This document shows positions 35,800 to 44,435 of a stretch of 64,000 nucleotides of DNA, piece by piece. Both the position numbers and the translations under genes were made by a program. Origin of the DNA: Nostoc sp. ATCC 53789 (lineage in GTDB: Bacteria > Cyanobacteriota > Cyanobacteriia > Cyanobacteriales > Nostocaceae); contig NZ_CP046703.1 in NCBI RefSeq assembly GCF_009873495.1, positions 6,662,501 to 6,726,500 of the forward strand. The letters run 5' to 3'. The notes under the pieces are model-generated. The model was given only the letters and a program-made list of their open reading frames with translations. It ran no database searches and had not been told where the DNA came from. Numbering within the stretch: position 1 is the stretch's first letter; every line of letters begins with the position of its first letter.

Positions 35800-35823
35800 G
35801 ACGATGAAATTCTCCTTAAAACA

Positions 35824-35899
35824 ACAAAAACCGCAGAGTTTGCTCTGCGGTTCACCGGGCGGTTTCCATTAGGAAACTACATTCACTCCCGGTGAACCA
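35824..35899 (-). ncRNA. Structured leader or small RNA ending in a terminator
   Basis: On the - strand the RNA reads GGUUCACCGGG ... CCCGGUGAACC, an 11-bp closing stem around an inner hairpin (GUUUCC-UAAU-GGAAAC), directly followed by CCGCAGAG-CAAA-CUCUGCGG and UUUUUGUUGUUUU. The AACC shared by the closing stem and the terminator stem makes them compete for a few bases. It lies just before the aroF leader peptide. It could be a free-standing small RNA (some cyanobacterial families such as Yfr2 have a similar stem-then-terminator plan; not verified) or a first attenuator in the aroF leader. Confidence 0.65.
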
Positions 35900-36510
35900 C
35901 CTTAGACCAAAAATAAAAGTAGGAACTTGTTTTAAGCATTTGCGGGGCTTTTGCTGGAAAACTTAATAAATATACCTATTTAAGGTAACATTAACAGGAA
36001 GAATAGGCAGTGTCAAGACCCCAATAAACCACAAAAAAGCGATAGACTCAGTACAACCGTAGGAGTAAAGACTCGCATTCTAGGGAAATAACCTGCCTTA
36101 AGCCACTTTGACATCTATATCAATTGCCCCTAAGACAGATGTAGTTTTTCAAATAATCTATATTTGGTCTTTCCTGTGAATGCGTAACTCCTAAAAACAT
36201 ATAAATAAACCAGTTTGCTTTTTAAATGGGGTACAAAATACAGAACTTAAAACCAGATACAAAGAGTTACTATCTCCTGTCCCTTGTCCCCTTTTCCCCT
36301 TTTCCCCTTGTCCCCTTGTCCCCCTGCTCCCCTGCCCCCTGCCCTCAAACCCGTACCTTCGTACTTCATGCAAAAGAAAACATCAGTAATTCTCCTGACT
36401 TGTCATTTCACCTTGCGAAAGCTGATTGCAGACAATTGACGATCGCCATACATTATTCTGACCCAAGTCCTCATTGACCAGATTAACTTTTTAGGATCAT
36501 CAGTTTCATT
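35900..36510. other. Intergenic region with pyrimidine-rich repeat
   Basis: No gene is visible. Bases about 36277-36345 are a CCCCTTGTCCCCTTTT-type pyrimidine run on the + strand. The AT-rich part at 35910-35990 is where the promoter of the aroF leader should lie, but no -10/-35 pair can be assigned with confidence. Confidence 0.45.
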
Positions 36511-37005
36511 ATGCCCAGTTCCAAAATCTTAGCCCAATCTTTCGACTATTATGGAGTTTACCCCTGCCCAGTCTGTCGAATAGGTAAGATTTCTCACATG
36601 CCATTGATGGAAGCTATGGCTTGTGACTTTTGTCAAGAGATTTTTACAGTCAACTTAGAAATCCAGCAAATCAAGATGCCTTCTAGACAACCACCATTAA
36701 CTTGGCGTTGGAATGGGTTTAGTTGGACAGAAGGCCAGTTAGAAGGTGTGGAGTTAGGTTGGGGTTATGGACTAGCAGCAGCAGTTTTTGTAATTCTTCC
36801 CACTACTTTAATTGGCATAGTAGCTTACTATTTTCCTGCTGACCTCAAGGAACCCATTACTTGGACACCATATATTTGGACAGTATTGACCTTTGTATCA
36901 CATTTATCAATTATTGTTTGGATTGTTATTGAAATTTATCAAATTCCAGTTGCAGCATATTTGAGAGCGATCGCTCGATGGAGAAATCGGGAGATGGAGA
37001 GATGA
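36511..37005 (+). CDS. Hypothetical membrane protein with zinc ribbon
   Basis: This 164-residue protein has an N-terminal four-Cys ribbon (CPVC at 19-22 and CDFC at 38-41, spaced to bind zinc). It then has a Trp-rich motif (PPLTWRWNGFSWTEGQLEG) and two membrane helices at about 90-112 and 123-145. I do not recognise a named family; similar small proteins occur in cyanobacteria. A Trp-containing 'W.W.G' segment before the helices suggests binding to a polar ligand or the membrane surface, but this is a guess. The next gene follows after 80 bases on the same strand. Confidence 0.75.
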   Translation: MPSSKILAQSFDYYGVYPCPVCRIGKISHMPLMEAMACDFCQEIFTVNLEIQQIKMPSRQPPLTWRWNGFSWTEGQLEGVELGWGYGLAAAVFVILPTTLIGIVAYYFPADLKEPITWTPYIWTVLTFVSHLSIIVWIVIEIYQIPVAAYLRAIARWRNREMER

Positions 37006-37087
37006 GGAAGCAGCGAAGTGGCAAAAGATGCAGCGAATACATGGCTCCATCACTCATAATTAAGTTGATTGTCCACCAAAATATCGT

Positions 37088-37753
37088 ATGAGCGATCTGG
37101 AGCGGTACTATAGAATTTTGGAATTAGAGCCTGGAGCAACACTTGAAGAAGTGAACCAGGCTTACAAAGATTTAGTCTTTGTTTGGCATCCCGATCGCAT
37201 TCCCAAAGAAAATCTCCGTTTACAGCAGAAAGCACAAGACAAGCTGAAAGCCATAAATGAAGCTCGTGAAAAATTGCGCTCTCTAAAAACCAAACATCAA
37301 ACTATATCTAATTCACCTTCACCTTCACCTTCACCGTCATATCAACAGCAAACACCATTTCAAAAAACCCAGCCACCACCGAAGCAAAACTCAGACTTGA
37401 GTGGCAAAGACTACAGTCGGGCAAATTTGAGCAACAAAGACTTATCAGGCAGAAATCTAAGTTATGCAAACTTGAGTGGTGCTAATCTCAGCGACACTTT
37501 TATGCACAAAGTCAACCTTAGAGGGGCGAATTTATCTGAAGCAAATTTATTTCGGGCAAACCTCCTTTTAGCGGATCTCAGGGAGGCGAATTTACGTGGT
37601 GCTAATTTAATTGGTGCGGATCTCAGTGGAACCGACTTACGAGGAGCCGACTTAACAGGAGCGCGGATTCGTTCTGGTGAGCGCCTTTTGGTTAAATTAA
37701 TTGGCGCTAACTTAGCTGGGGCAATCATGCCTGATGGGGAAATTTACCAATAA
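37088..37753 (+). CDS. J-domain protein with pentapeptide repeats
   Basis: This 221-residue fusion has an N-terminal J-domain (about 4-67) with the HPD motif at 34-36 (VWHPDRIP), which should stimulate an Hsp70 partner. A Ser/Pro linker (SPSPSPSPSYQQQ, encoded by a TTCACC microrepeat) follows. The C-terminal half (about 105-200) holds about 18 pentapeptide units of the A(D/N)LxX type (ANLSGANLSDTF, ADLSGTDLRGADL), which fold into a right-handed quadrilateral beta helix. There is no signal peptide, so it is cytoplasmic. The combination is known in cyanobacteria; the client is unknown. Confidence 0.92.
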   Translation: MSDLERYYRILELEPGATLEEVNQAYKDLVFVWHPDRIPKENLRLQQKAQDKLKAINEAREKLRSLKTKHQTISNSPSPSPSPSYQQQTPFQKTQPPPKQNSDLSGKDYSRANLSNKDLSGRNLSYANLSGANLSDTFMHKVNLRGANLSEANLFRANLLLADLREANLRGANLIGADLSGTDLRGADLTGARIRSGERLLVKLIGANLAGAIMPDGEIYQ

Positions 37754-38598
37754 CCGATGTTGCACTACGACACAGAGTCAGGTAGCACAGGTGTGCTACC
37801 CAATTTTTTTGAGTATAAAAGACCAAAACACTTGTAGAGACGGCGATTTATCGCGTCTCAAAAACCCAAAATTTTTACCAGTAGCCCTTAACCCAAACGT
37901 TTTGGTACAAGTACCTAAGTTAACACGCATAAGTAATGCTGTGCCCTTGCCTGGCGGTTAAATCATTAATTGCGATCGCCTAGTCAATTTTACGGGAACA
38001 CAATATAAAATCTTTAGTCATTAAGCAAGTACAGATTAAATATCCAAAGCTTAACTAAGAAGTTAGAAGTCAAAAATTAGAATTAATTAGAGAAAAAATA
38101 TCGCTAATTGTAGACTGCTAAATATTTTATTTAGTGAGGTAATTTATTGCTTTTTATTCAGCAGTCATACATTAATTACGTATTTACTCTAAATCAAGAT
38201 ACTGAATTTAATTTAGATACTTCTATAACTAATTCAGTTTAATTCTAGTTACCTAAATTTCAATATGCAGATGTAGCTTCGGTAAGTTAAATAGCTAACT
38301 TTTCGATAGTTTTGAGATGTCTATTATGGCTTTAATAGTCTATATTTCGGCATCTTTGAGCAGATTGTCTAGTTTGCAAATTTATACTTGCCCTATTAAT
38401 GCGTTGATTATTTTACCGGAAATAAGTTTGCTTTAGATTCTTTATATATCAAGAATCTATCAGCTTGTCATAAGCTATACATGGGCTTTACCTCCCATTA
38501 AAATATGGTTGATACTGATTTTTTAACGATCAGTTTTCCGGAATCAGCCGCAACGAATTTGGAGCTAACACTATCCAAATACTCAAAACAGGTGAGTT
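37754..38598. other. Long AT-rich intergenic region
   Basis: No gene is visible in 845 bases. It has one GTAGAGACG...CGTCTC palindrome at 37834-37859 and otherwise AT-rich DNA with no recognised element. It should include the promoter of the DUF4360 gene. Confidence 0.5.
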
Positions 38599-39204
38599 AT
38601 GAATAATCAAAATCTCAAGACAACATCTATCAACTTTATCAAATCTTTTCTAGCTGCGGCTACACTGATAACAGCTTCCGTCGGCCCTGCTTTTGCTAAC
38701 GACAAAGTGGAAATTGTAGGTGCAGAATATGGTGGTAATGGCTGCCCTGAAGGATCTGCTAGTGTAAGTGTTAGCCCCGATGGTCAAGAGCTAAGTATTC
38801 TATTTGATAAGTTTATAGCTGTAGGGAATAAAGCAGAAGAAAGACGCAAAAACTGTAACTTAAGTATTCCGATCAAAGTCCCCCAAGGCTTTCAAATTTC
38901 CCTCTACGATGCTGATTATCGGGGCTATGTTGCTCCTAGCACAATTGGCAGACTAAGAGCAGAGTACTTTTTTGCTGGTCAGCGTGGCCCTGTTTTTTCT
39001 CGGACATTTAACGGCGAAAGTGATTACAACGTTCGCGATCAATTAGTGACTGTAGCTGATGTTTGGTCACGCTGTGGTGACAGTGTAAATATGCGGGTAA
39101 ATGCTGCAATGACCGCCAGTGGTCAAGGTATGGCAACTGTTGACTCCTTTGACCTCGCCCACCGAGGGTTGGTTTATCACGTCAAATATCGCCAGTGTCG
39201 TTAA
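38599..39204 (+). CDS. Secreted DUF4360-like protein
   Basis: This exported protein has 201 residues. A signal peptide ends near AFA-ND (residues 33-35: SVGPAFANDKVEI). The mature part opens with AEYGGNGCPEGSASVSVSPDGQELSILFDKF and a KNCNLSIPIKVP segment, which match the DUF4360 family; Cys residues (NGC, KNC, SRC, RQC) are likely paired in the periplasm or outside the cell. The function is unknown. It is monocistronic, with a terminator 75 bases after the stop. Confidence 0.85.
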   Translation: MNNQNLKTTSINFIKSFLAAATLITASVGPAFANDKVEIVGAEYGGNGCPEGSASVSVSPDGQELSILFDKFIAVGNKAEERRKNCNLSIPIKVPQGFQISLYDADYRGYVAPSTIGRLRAEYFFAGQRGPVFSRTFNGESDYNVRDQLVTVADVWSRCGDSVNMRVNAAMTASGQGMATVDSFDLAHRGLVYHVKYRQCR

Positions 39205-39278
39205 GTCTTTTCAAAGCCGCGAGCAACAAACTTTTAGCTTTAAAAAGGTCTAAGGCTTTGTTGGTTTGAGCAACACGG

Positions 39279-39313
39279 AACCTAACACTCTGTATCGATG
39301 TTAGGTTTTCTTA
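39279..39313 (+). terminator. Terminator after the DUF4360 gene
   Basis: AACCTAACA-CTCTGTATCGA-TGTTAGGTT forms a perfect 9-bp stem followed by TTTCTT. Confidence 0.85.
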
Positions 39314-39455
39314 CATCAACTCAACAAAGCCCTTTTTTGCACTTAAAGCTTTCAAATCTTTTAGTACCAAGTAAGTCGGGAATCTGACCTAGCCTCATCT
39401 ATTCCTACAACCAACCTGTAAAATTGAATATGATACATCAAGGCTTTTAGGCATT

Positions 39456-40313
39456 GTGAACTTTTTTATTGGTTGTGCTGTTTGGGCATATAAAGGTTGG
39501 GTGGGCGAACTTTACCCCCAAGGTACTCGCACCGCCGATTTTCTCAATCTCTACAGTCGTCGCTTCACCACTGTAGAAGGTAACACCACCTTTTATGCCG
39601 TGCCTAACCAACAAACAGTAACCCGTTGGGCTGCTGAAACTCCAGCAGGTTTTGAATTTTGTCTAAAATTACCGCGAGATATTACCCATCAAGGGTTGCT
39701 ACAACCTTATATTCCGGCGGCTTTAAAATTTCTGGAAGGGATGCGCCCTTTAGGTAAGCATCTTGGGCCAATATTTGCCCAGTTACCACCTAGTTATGCA
39801 CCTGCATTACTTGAAGATTTGACTAGCTTTCTGGAAGCTTGGCCGCGCACAGATGCACCCCTAGCCCTGGAAGTTCGTCATCCCGACTGGTTCAGAGAAC
39901 CCCATGCTAGTAATTTGACAGCGCTTTTGCAAAAGCTAGGGGTAGGACGGGTACTTTTAGACTCGCGCCCCATTTACACTGGAGATGATGACCCCCAGTT
40001 ACAATCAGAACGACGTAAACCCAAATTACCGTTGCAATTGAGTGTGACAGCACCTTTTACTCTGATTCGGTTTATTTCCCATCCAAATTTATCAGTGAAT
40101 CAGCCGTTTATGGAAGAGTGGGTAAAGCAGATTCAGCAATGGTTACAGGCGGGAGTACGAATTTATTTCTTTGTTCATTGTCCAATAGAAGCGCGATCGC
40201 CTAACATAGTGCGTCACTTCCAACAGCTATTAGAACAGAGTGATACACCAGTTCCACCCTTACCTTGGAATAACCTTGAGCATCCTCCCAATCAGCTGAG
40301 TTTATGGTCTTGA
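39456..40313 (+). CDS. DUF72 family protein
   Basis: This 285-residue TIM-barrel protein of the DUF72/YecE family starts at a GTG. Family marks are FFIGCAVWAYKGWVGELYP, the EGNTTFYAVPNQQTVTRWAAETPAGFEFCLKLPRDITH block, and PLALEVRHPDWF. The GTG start is the only one that preserves the first beta strand. The biochemical role of the family is not established. The gene stands alone. Confidence 0.92.
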   Translation: MNFFIGCAVWAYKGWVGELYPQGTRTADFLNLYSRRFTTVEGNTTFYAVPNQQTVTRWAAETPAGFEFCLKLPRDITHQGLLQPYIPAALKFLEGMRPLGKHLGPIFAQLPPSYAPALLEDLTSFLEAWPRTDAPLALEVRHPDWFREPHASNLTALLQKLGVGRVLLDSRPIYTGDDDPQLQSERRKPKLPLQLSVTAPFTLIRFISHPNLSVNQPFMEEWVKQIQQWLQAGVRIYFFVHCPIEARSPNIVRHFQQLLEQSDTPVPPLPWNNLEHPPNQLSLWS

Positions 40314-40598
40314 AAGGCAAGGCGCAAGGATAAAAGGAAATAGTCCCACAGAATGAAATTTATAAATTTTATAATATATCTAATGTTTAGTGATAAAAAA
40401 AGAGCGATAATTAGTATTTCAATACTTTTCTGTGAATGCTTGATATTTCTTTCTTCTTGACAAAAACGGCTATTACCATTTTTGTTAAATGGTGATGAGG
40501 GTTTAGATAATACATAAATATATCTAAAAAGAAAAGTATTGATTTTTAATATGTAATTTAAGCATTTTTTGAAAGCAGTTACGCCAAAGGAGGTTAAG

Positions 40599-41039
40599 AT
40601 GAGTCGTCTTCTTTATGAAAGTTCAGTCTCATACAAAGGATATCTCATCATTCCATTCGTTTTTGGGAAAGTTGATAATTACGAGATTTATTCTTATAAA
40701 TTGCTATCTGAAATTGGTCATAGAAGCCAATTTCATAAAGCAGAAAACCCAGCAAAAATCTATGGAAGTAGCGTTAGTAATATCATTGACATTGCAAAAG
40801 AACATATCGATCAAAACTCAGACTTTGTTAACCAGAGAGATTATTTTAAGTCTCGCTACATTTACCGTAACCATTTGATTATTATCTTCCAAGAAGGAGA
40901 TAAATGCTTTTATGACCATTATCCACCAGAGTTATTGAATAATATTGCAGCTCCAAAATTATTCAAATCCGAATACGAATGCTTGAGTTGGATTAAACAA
41001 GGACTTGATGGGCCACAGGTGCGACAAAGAGCTATTTGA
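40599..41039 (+). CDS. Hypothetical protein
   Basis: This is a 146-residue soluble protein of unknown function. The start at 40599 is fixed by a strong AAAGGAGGTTAAG ribosome-binding site; an in-frame TTG 30 bases upstream is much less likely. It shows an alternation of short beta strands (YKGYLIIPFVF, YRNHLIIIFQEGDKCFYDHYP) and ends with a helix (SEYECLSWIKQGLDGP). It seems to contain two copies of a 'Y..G.LIIPF' beta motif, at residues about 12-24 and 87-97. There is no signal peptide, and no family was recognised. Confidence 0.75.
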   Translation: MSRLLYESSVSYKGYLIIPFVFGKVDNYEIYSYKLLSEIGHRSQFHKAENPAKIYGSSVSNIIDIAKEHIDQNSDFVNQRDYFKSRYIYRNHLIIIFQEGDKCFYDHYPPELLNNIAAPKLFKSEYECLSWIKQGLDGPQVRQRAI

Positions 41040-41210
41040 AAAAGACAGAAGTTAGGAGTTAAGAGCAAAGCAAGCTTAATATAAGACTAATATTTTATTT
41101 TTGAAAAAAATCAGTATAGCTCAAATAGGCTTATTAACTGTTGCTTGTTGCCTTCCTATCGCGCTTGCACTGCGCGAACAAAAATCAATTAAACGAATTT
41201 TCTAGAATAA

Positions 41211-42599
41211 CCCTGTTTTGTCACTCTAGGCAGAGGAAAAGTAGAAATCAGGGTGAGTTAGAGAAATAAAAATTGAACTAGTGAGGCTATAAATAATAGA
41301 TTGAAGTTTAGAAAAACCCAAGGACAATTGGGGAATAGGAAAAACTGTTAACCAGGGATATATTAGGTTAAATAAGGTAAAAGGTTGAATTATTAAGCGG
41401 AGATTGTTAAGAATATTCTTCCAGCCTTTTTCATCATTCCACCAGGGATGCGAAGCTAATTTTGATGGAGATTTTGGCACAGAAGACTGGATTTGTTCAG
41501 AGTGTAGGCTAACCATTAAATAGCTGCTACAAACAATCTCCCACCAGCGTTCAATATCCGGGTAGTGAGTTAGCCGATAATCTGACCAACCTAATTCATT
41601 CTTGCTTTGCTTCAACCCATACTCAACCCAAGTTCTTAAACCGTAAAAGTTTCCCACATCTCTTGGTGTAAGGTCTGGGTATTTACTCATTACATACCAA
41701 GTAGTGTTACCAGGTAATTTCTCTCGGTCTGTGGTAATCTGCCAGTACCTATTTTCGCTACGTTTACCATGAATTATTTCTCTGATAAACCTATTTTCAC
41801 TACTCAGATCAGAAAATACTCGTTTAAACTTGTGCCACTTTAAATATTGAGTATATTGTCTTGGAAGTAAATCCACATCATGGTTTGAGCGAATCGCTAC
41901 TATATAGTTTAGATTCATTTCATCTAACACAGATATGAAGTTAGTTCCACTTTCTCCATACAAACTGTCTGCCAGTACTAAGTTAAATTTAAAGCCCATT
42001 GACTTGAGCTTTCGCATGAGAATTGCTGCTATTTGTGGCTTGGTTAGGTATTTATCTTCTGGCTTTAATCTTTCACGAGGCTTATATATTTCAAATAGCA
42101 GTGGAAAAGTCATACCGCAGAATACGCCATACGCTGTTACTGCCACAATTCCATTCTCTACTTTCCCCAAGTTTCCTATATACTGTCGTTTCACATAATC
42201 TGTCTTATTCCCTTTCTTTTTATCTCCTGTTTCATCAATAATCAGAATGATTGGTCTACCTTTTAGTACTTGTAAAATTAGCTCTAATCGCAAATCTCTT
42301 AACTTCTCTATATCCCACGGTGATGTAGTTAAAAAATGATGTAAACCCTGTTGGTTATCCAATCCTACAATCTTTGCTATTTCTGGTAGGGTTTTCCGTT
42401 TTAGTTCAGAAATACACCCTACATGAAGGTACTTAAAAGCCTCGAAGCTCCTAACATCTGGAAACAGGCTTTTATACCACTGGCAATATTCGTCCACAAA
42501 TTTAACTGTTGGTGCGGCTGGACGGGGCTGTACCATACTCTGTGTCTTGGTTCTAGCATTTGTACCTTATTATACTACCGCCAGAGTGACAAAACAGGG
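41211..42599 (-). mobile_element. Insertion sequence, IS701-like, 1389 bp, with ATAA target duplication
   Basis: Perfect 17-base terminal inverted repeats CCCTGTTTTGTCACTCT (41211-41227) and its complement (42583-42599) bound the element. ATAA lies directly outside each end (41207-41210 and 42600-42603), a 4-bp target duplication. One full-length transposase gene fills the inside. Everything needed for movement seems intact, so this looks like a recent insertion. Confidence 0.9.
41226..42536 (-). CDS. IS701-like DDE transposase
   Basis: This 436-residue transposase of the DDE superfamily catalyses cut-and-paste movement of the surrounding element. The first Asp is D101 in ILIIDETGDKKKG, the second is in FNLVLADSLYGESG, and the final Glu is probably in YGLRTWVEYGLKQSKNELGW. 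The opening (VDEYCQWYKSLFPDVRSFEAFKYL) matches the N-terminal domain of this type. Its stop codon lies inside the left terminal inverted repeat. The frame is undamaged, so the enzyme is probably active. Confidence 0.92.
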   Translation of the reverse strand: MVQPRPAAPTVKFVDEYCQWYKSLFPDVRSFEAFKYLHVGCISELKRKTLPEIAKIVGLDNQQGLHHFLTTSPWDIEKLRDLRLELILQVLKGRPIILIIDETGDKKKGNKTDYVKRQYIGNLGKVENGIVAVTAYGVFCGMTFPLLFEIYKPRERLKPEDKYLTKPQIAAILMRKLKSMGFKFNLVLADSLYGESGTNFISVLDEMNLNYIVAIRSNHDVDLLPRQYTQYLKWHKFKRVFSDLSSENRFIREIIHGKRSENRYWQITTDREKLPGNTTWYVMSKYPDLTPRDVGNFYGLRTWVEYGLKQSKNELGWSDYRLTHYPDIERWWEIVCSSYLMVSLHSEQIQSSVPKSPSKLASHPWWNDEKGWKNILNNLRLIIQPFTLFNLIYPWLTVFPIPQLSLGFSKLQSIIYSLTSSIFISLTHPDFYFSSA

Positions 42600-42972
42600 A
42601 TAAGCTAATGTAGCAATGTAGATTATTTACAGGCTTTAGCGGAAGGATAACTTGATTATTCCAGGTTTCTCAGCTACCAAAAGTTGCAAGAATAACTCGA
42701 TTACCTTACCTGTCAACAAGACTAGAGGATGCAATTATCTGAGAAAAAACGCTGGAAGAAGATTCATAAAGCCATGCGAAATCATCACAAGCGCTAATTG
42801 CACAGGTATCAAATTCAGTTAAAACTCCTTTAATTCAAAACCTCGTTTCCAGCCTCTACTGGAAACGAGCGTCCCCCAGGGTACTTAGGGGCGCAAGGCC
42901 TTGCGCCCCTAAGAATCTACAAATAATTTGAGATAATTTATTTTTTGCAAATCCCAAAAGCTTTTTTGCTTA

Positions 42973-43095
42973 GGGACTTCCAAGAAATAAATTATCCAAA
43001 TAAACGAACCACAGAGACACAGAGAACACAGAGGGAGAAGAGATAGAGAGAATTATTTGCGTTAGTTTTGGGATATTGTTTTATTTGGAAGTCCC
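42973..43095 (+). mobile_element. 123-bp MITE-like element, copy 2, TTA target duplication
   Basis: GGGACTTCCAAGAAATAAAT at the left and TTATTTGGAAGTCCC at the right give a perfect 11-base terminal inverted repeat. TTA flanks both ends (42970-42972, 43096-43098). It has the same length, 123 bases, as copy 1 at 22970-23092, and contains the same ACGAACCACAGAG core. Confidence 0.82.
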
Positions 43096-43846
43096 TTATT
43101 AGCTTTTACCTTTTTCATGACAAAATTTTGAAGTGAAAAATAATAAATTGTGTTTTTGTTATGAAACATTAGTTTTAAATACTTTTATCAAATATCCAAA
43201 AGTATCTAACTGTACATATTGACTATGAACAATAATTTAAATAATTGGCAACCTTTGAGCGTGTAACTTATGGCTATTAAAGATTGTAAGGATAATCTTC
43301 TATCTAGTAAATAAATAATTTGAGATTCGGCAAATAAATTAGTGAGATGTATGTTATGGTTTTTATAGGAATCAAAACGAGTGAAAGCACAAAAAGACTT
43401 CAAGATAATTTTGAGGCAAGCTCAAGAAAGTTTTTTTGCTCTGGTAAGTCCACTTCAATTCGCTACATATTTCTGTAACAAAAATCTAAAACTAGATTGA
43501 GTAGGATAGTAGCCTTTGTAACAACTTGAAGTCAATCAAAATTTATCTGGGTATGAGCCAATAAGAGTTGGCTAACCTAGCTAGAACATTACCCGCCAAA
43601 GGCAATTACTCTTGGAGTCTGGGAAGAAAGACTCTTAGTACAGCCTGACAAATCCATAGAAATACAGAATATTTACAAACTTAGTTTTGTGGGAGCAAAC
43701 ATTTTCAACCGCGAACTAAGTTGAAGCAGTTGATGACTTTTGGAACAAAAACTCTAAGCAGAATGGTGCTATAAACCATGCTGTCAAAAGTTACTTAGAT
43801 ATTATCTAAGCGAAAGTGTTAGAAATTGCCTGTGCAAACATTATAG

Positions 43847-43948
43847 TAAGCTGTTGCGCCTTTAATTTGCACTAATATTTTTTCAATATGATTGTGGGGT
43901 GGGCATCTTGCCCGCTCTGATAATGCAAGTTGTAAACGCAACAGCTTA
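43847..43948. mobile_element. 102-bp inverted-end element, copy 1
   Basis: It starts TAAGCTGTTGCGCC and ends CGCAACAGCTTA, so the ends are complementary over about 11 bases. A second 102-base copy at 52487-52588 is over 90 % identical, and there the end pair has changed on both sides (TTACG/CGTAA in place of TTGCG/CGCAA). An inner hairpin GGGTGGGCA-TCT-TGCCCGC is also kept. It is MITE-like and non-coding. Confidence 0.75.
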
Positions 43949-44435
43949 TTGCACCTATAGCTACCACTTTTAGGCTGGAATTTATCTTGCTGCATCAATC
44001 ACGAAACGATAAGCACTATTGAAGTTTTTGGCAATTTGACATCAGCAAAATCAAAGAAGTTGCAGTGACCATTTAGAGTGGATTGCAATTTGGTTGGTTG
44101 TGTGGTTCAGGGAACAAATCTGCGTTCGTTTGAATTCCTGCTGCAACCACTCTTGAGGCTTGAGCAACCATTTGGGATTCTGTTACAACAACTGACAATG
44201 CTGAAGTCAACGTTTTAAAGACTTCGTTATTAGGAGATAGAGATTTTCTATCACTTAAGCTATCGCTTTGTGGGTAAATATGTTCTGATTTTGGCTGTTT
44301 TTGTCGGGGTGCAATGTCTAGCGACAAGTTGCTACACGTTAACGCCAACAGGCTCTACTTCCCTACGTTCCAAGGGTGAATATCTCATATCAAGCTTCCG
44401 ACCCATCAATTAAATCATTGTAGGAAAACACAACC

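Larger units (their letters stand above)
42604..44435. other. 1.8-kb gene-poor region between the IS and nifH
   Basis: Apart from repeats this stretch holds no convincing gene. Recognised pieces are a hairpin at 42842-42870 (CGTTTCCAG...CTGGAAACG), a GCGCAAGGCCTTGCGC palindrome at 42886-42914, the 123-bp element at 42973-43095 and the 102-bp element at 43847-43948. A 91-codon open frame at 44073-44348 (-) has no support. The last 100 bases probably include the nifH promoter and leader. Confidence 0.55.

Noticed and set aside
41101..41205. Short TTG-started frame with a signal-peptide-like sequence just left of the IS
   Set aside because: It stops before the element and contains repeat-like DNA; there is not enough to call a gene or a broken gene.
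43206..43403. A 65-codon frame on the - strand
   Set aside because: AT-rich, no family marks, no start signal.
44073..44348. A 91-codon frame on the - strand before nifH
   Set aside because: Low-complexity composition, no ribosome-binding site, no recognisable family; the region looks non-coding.
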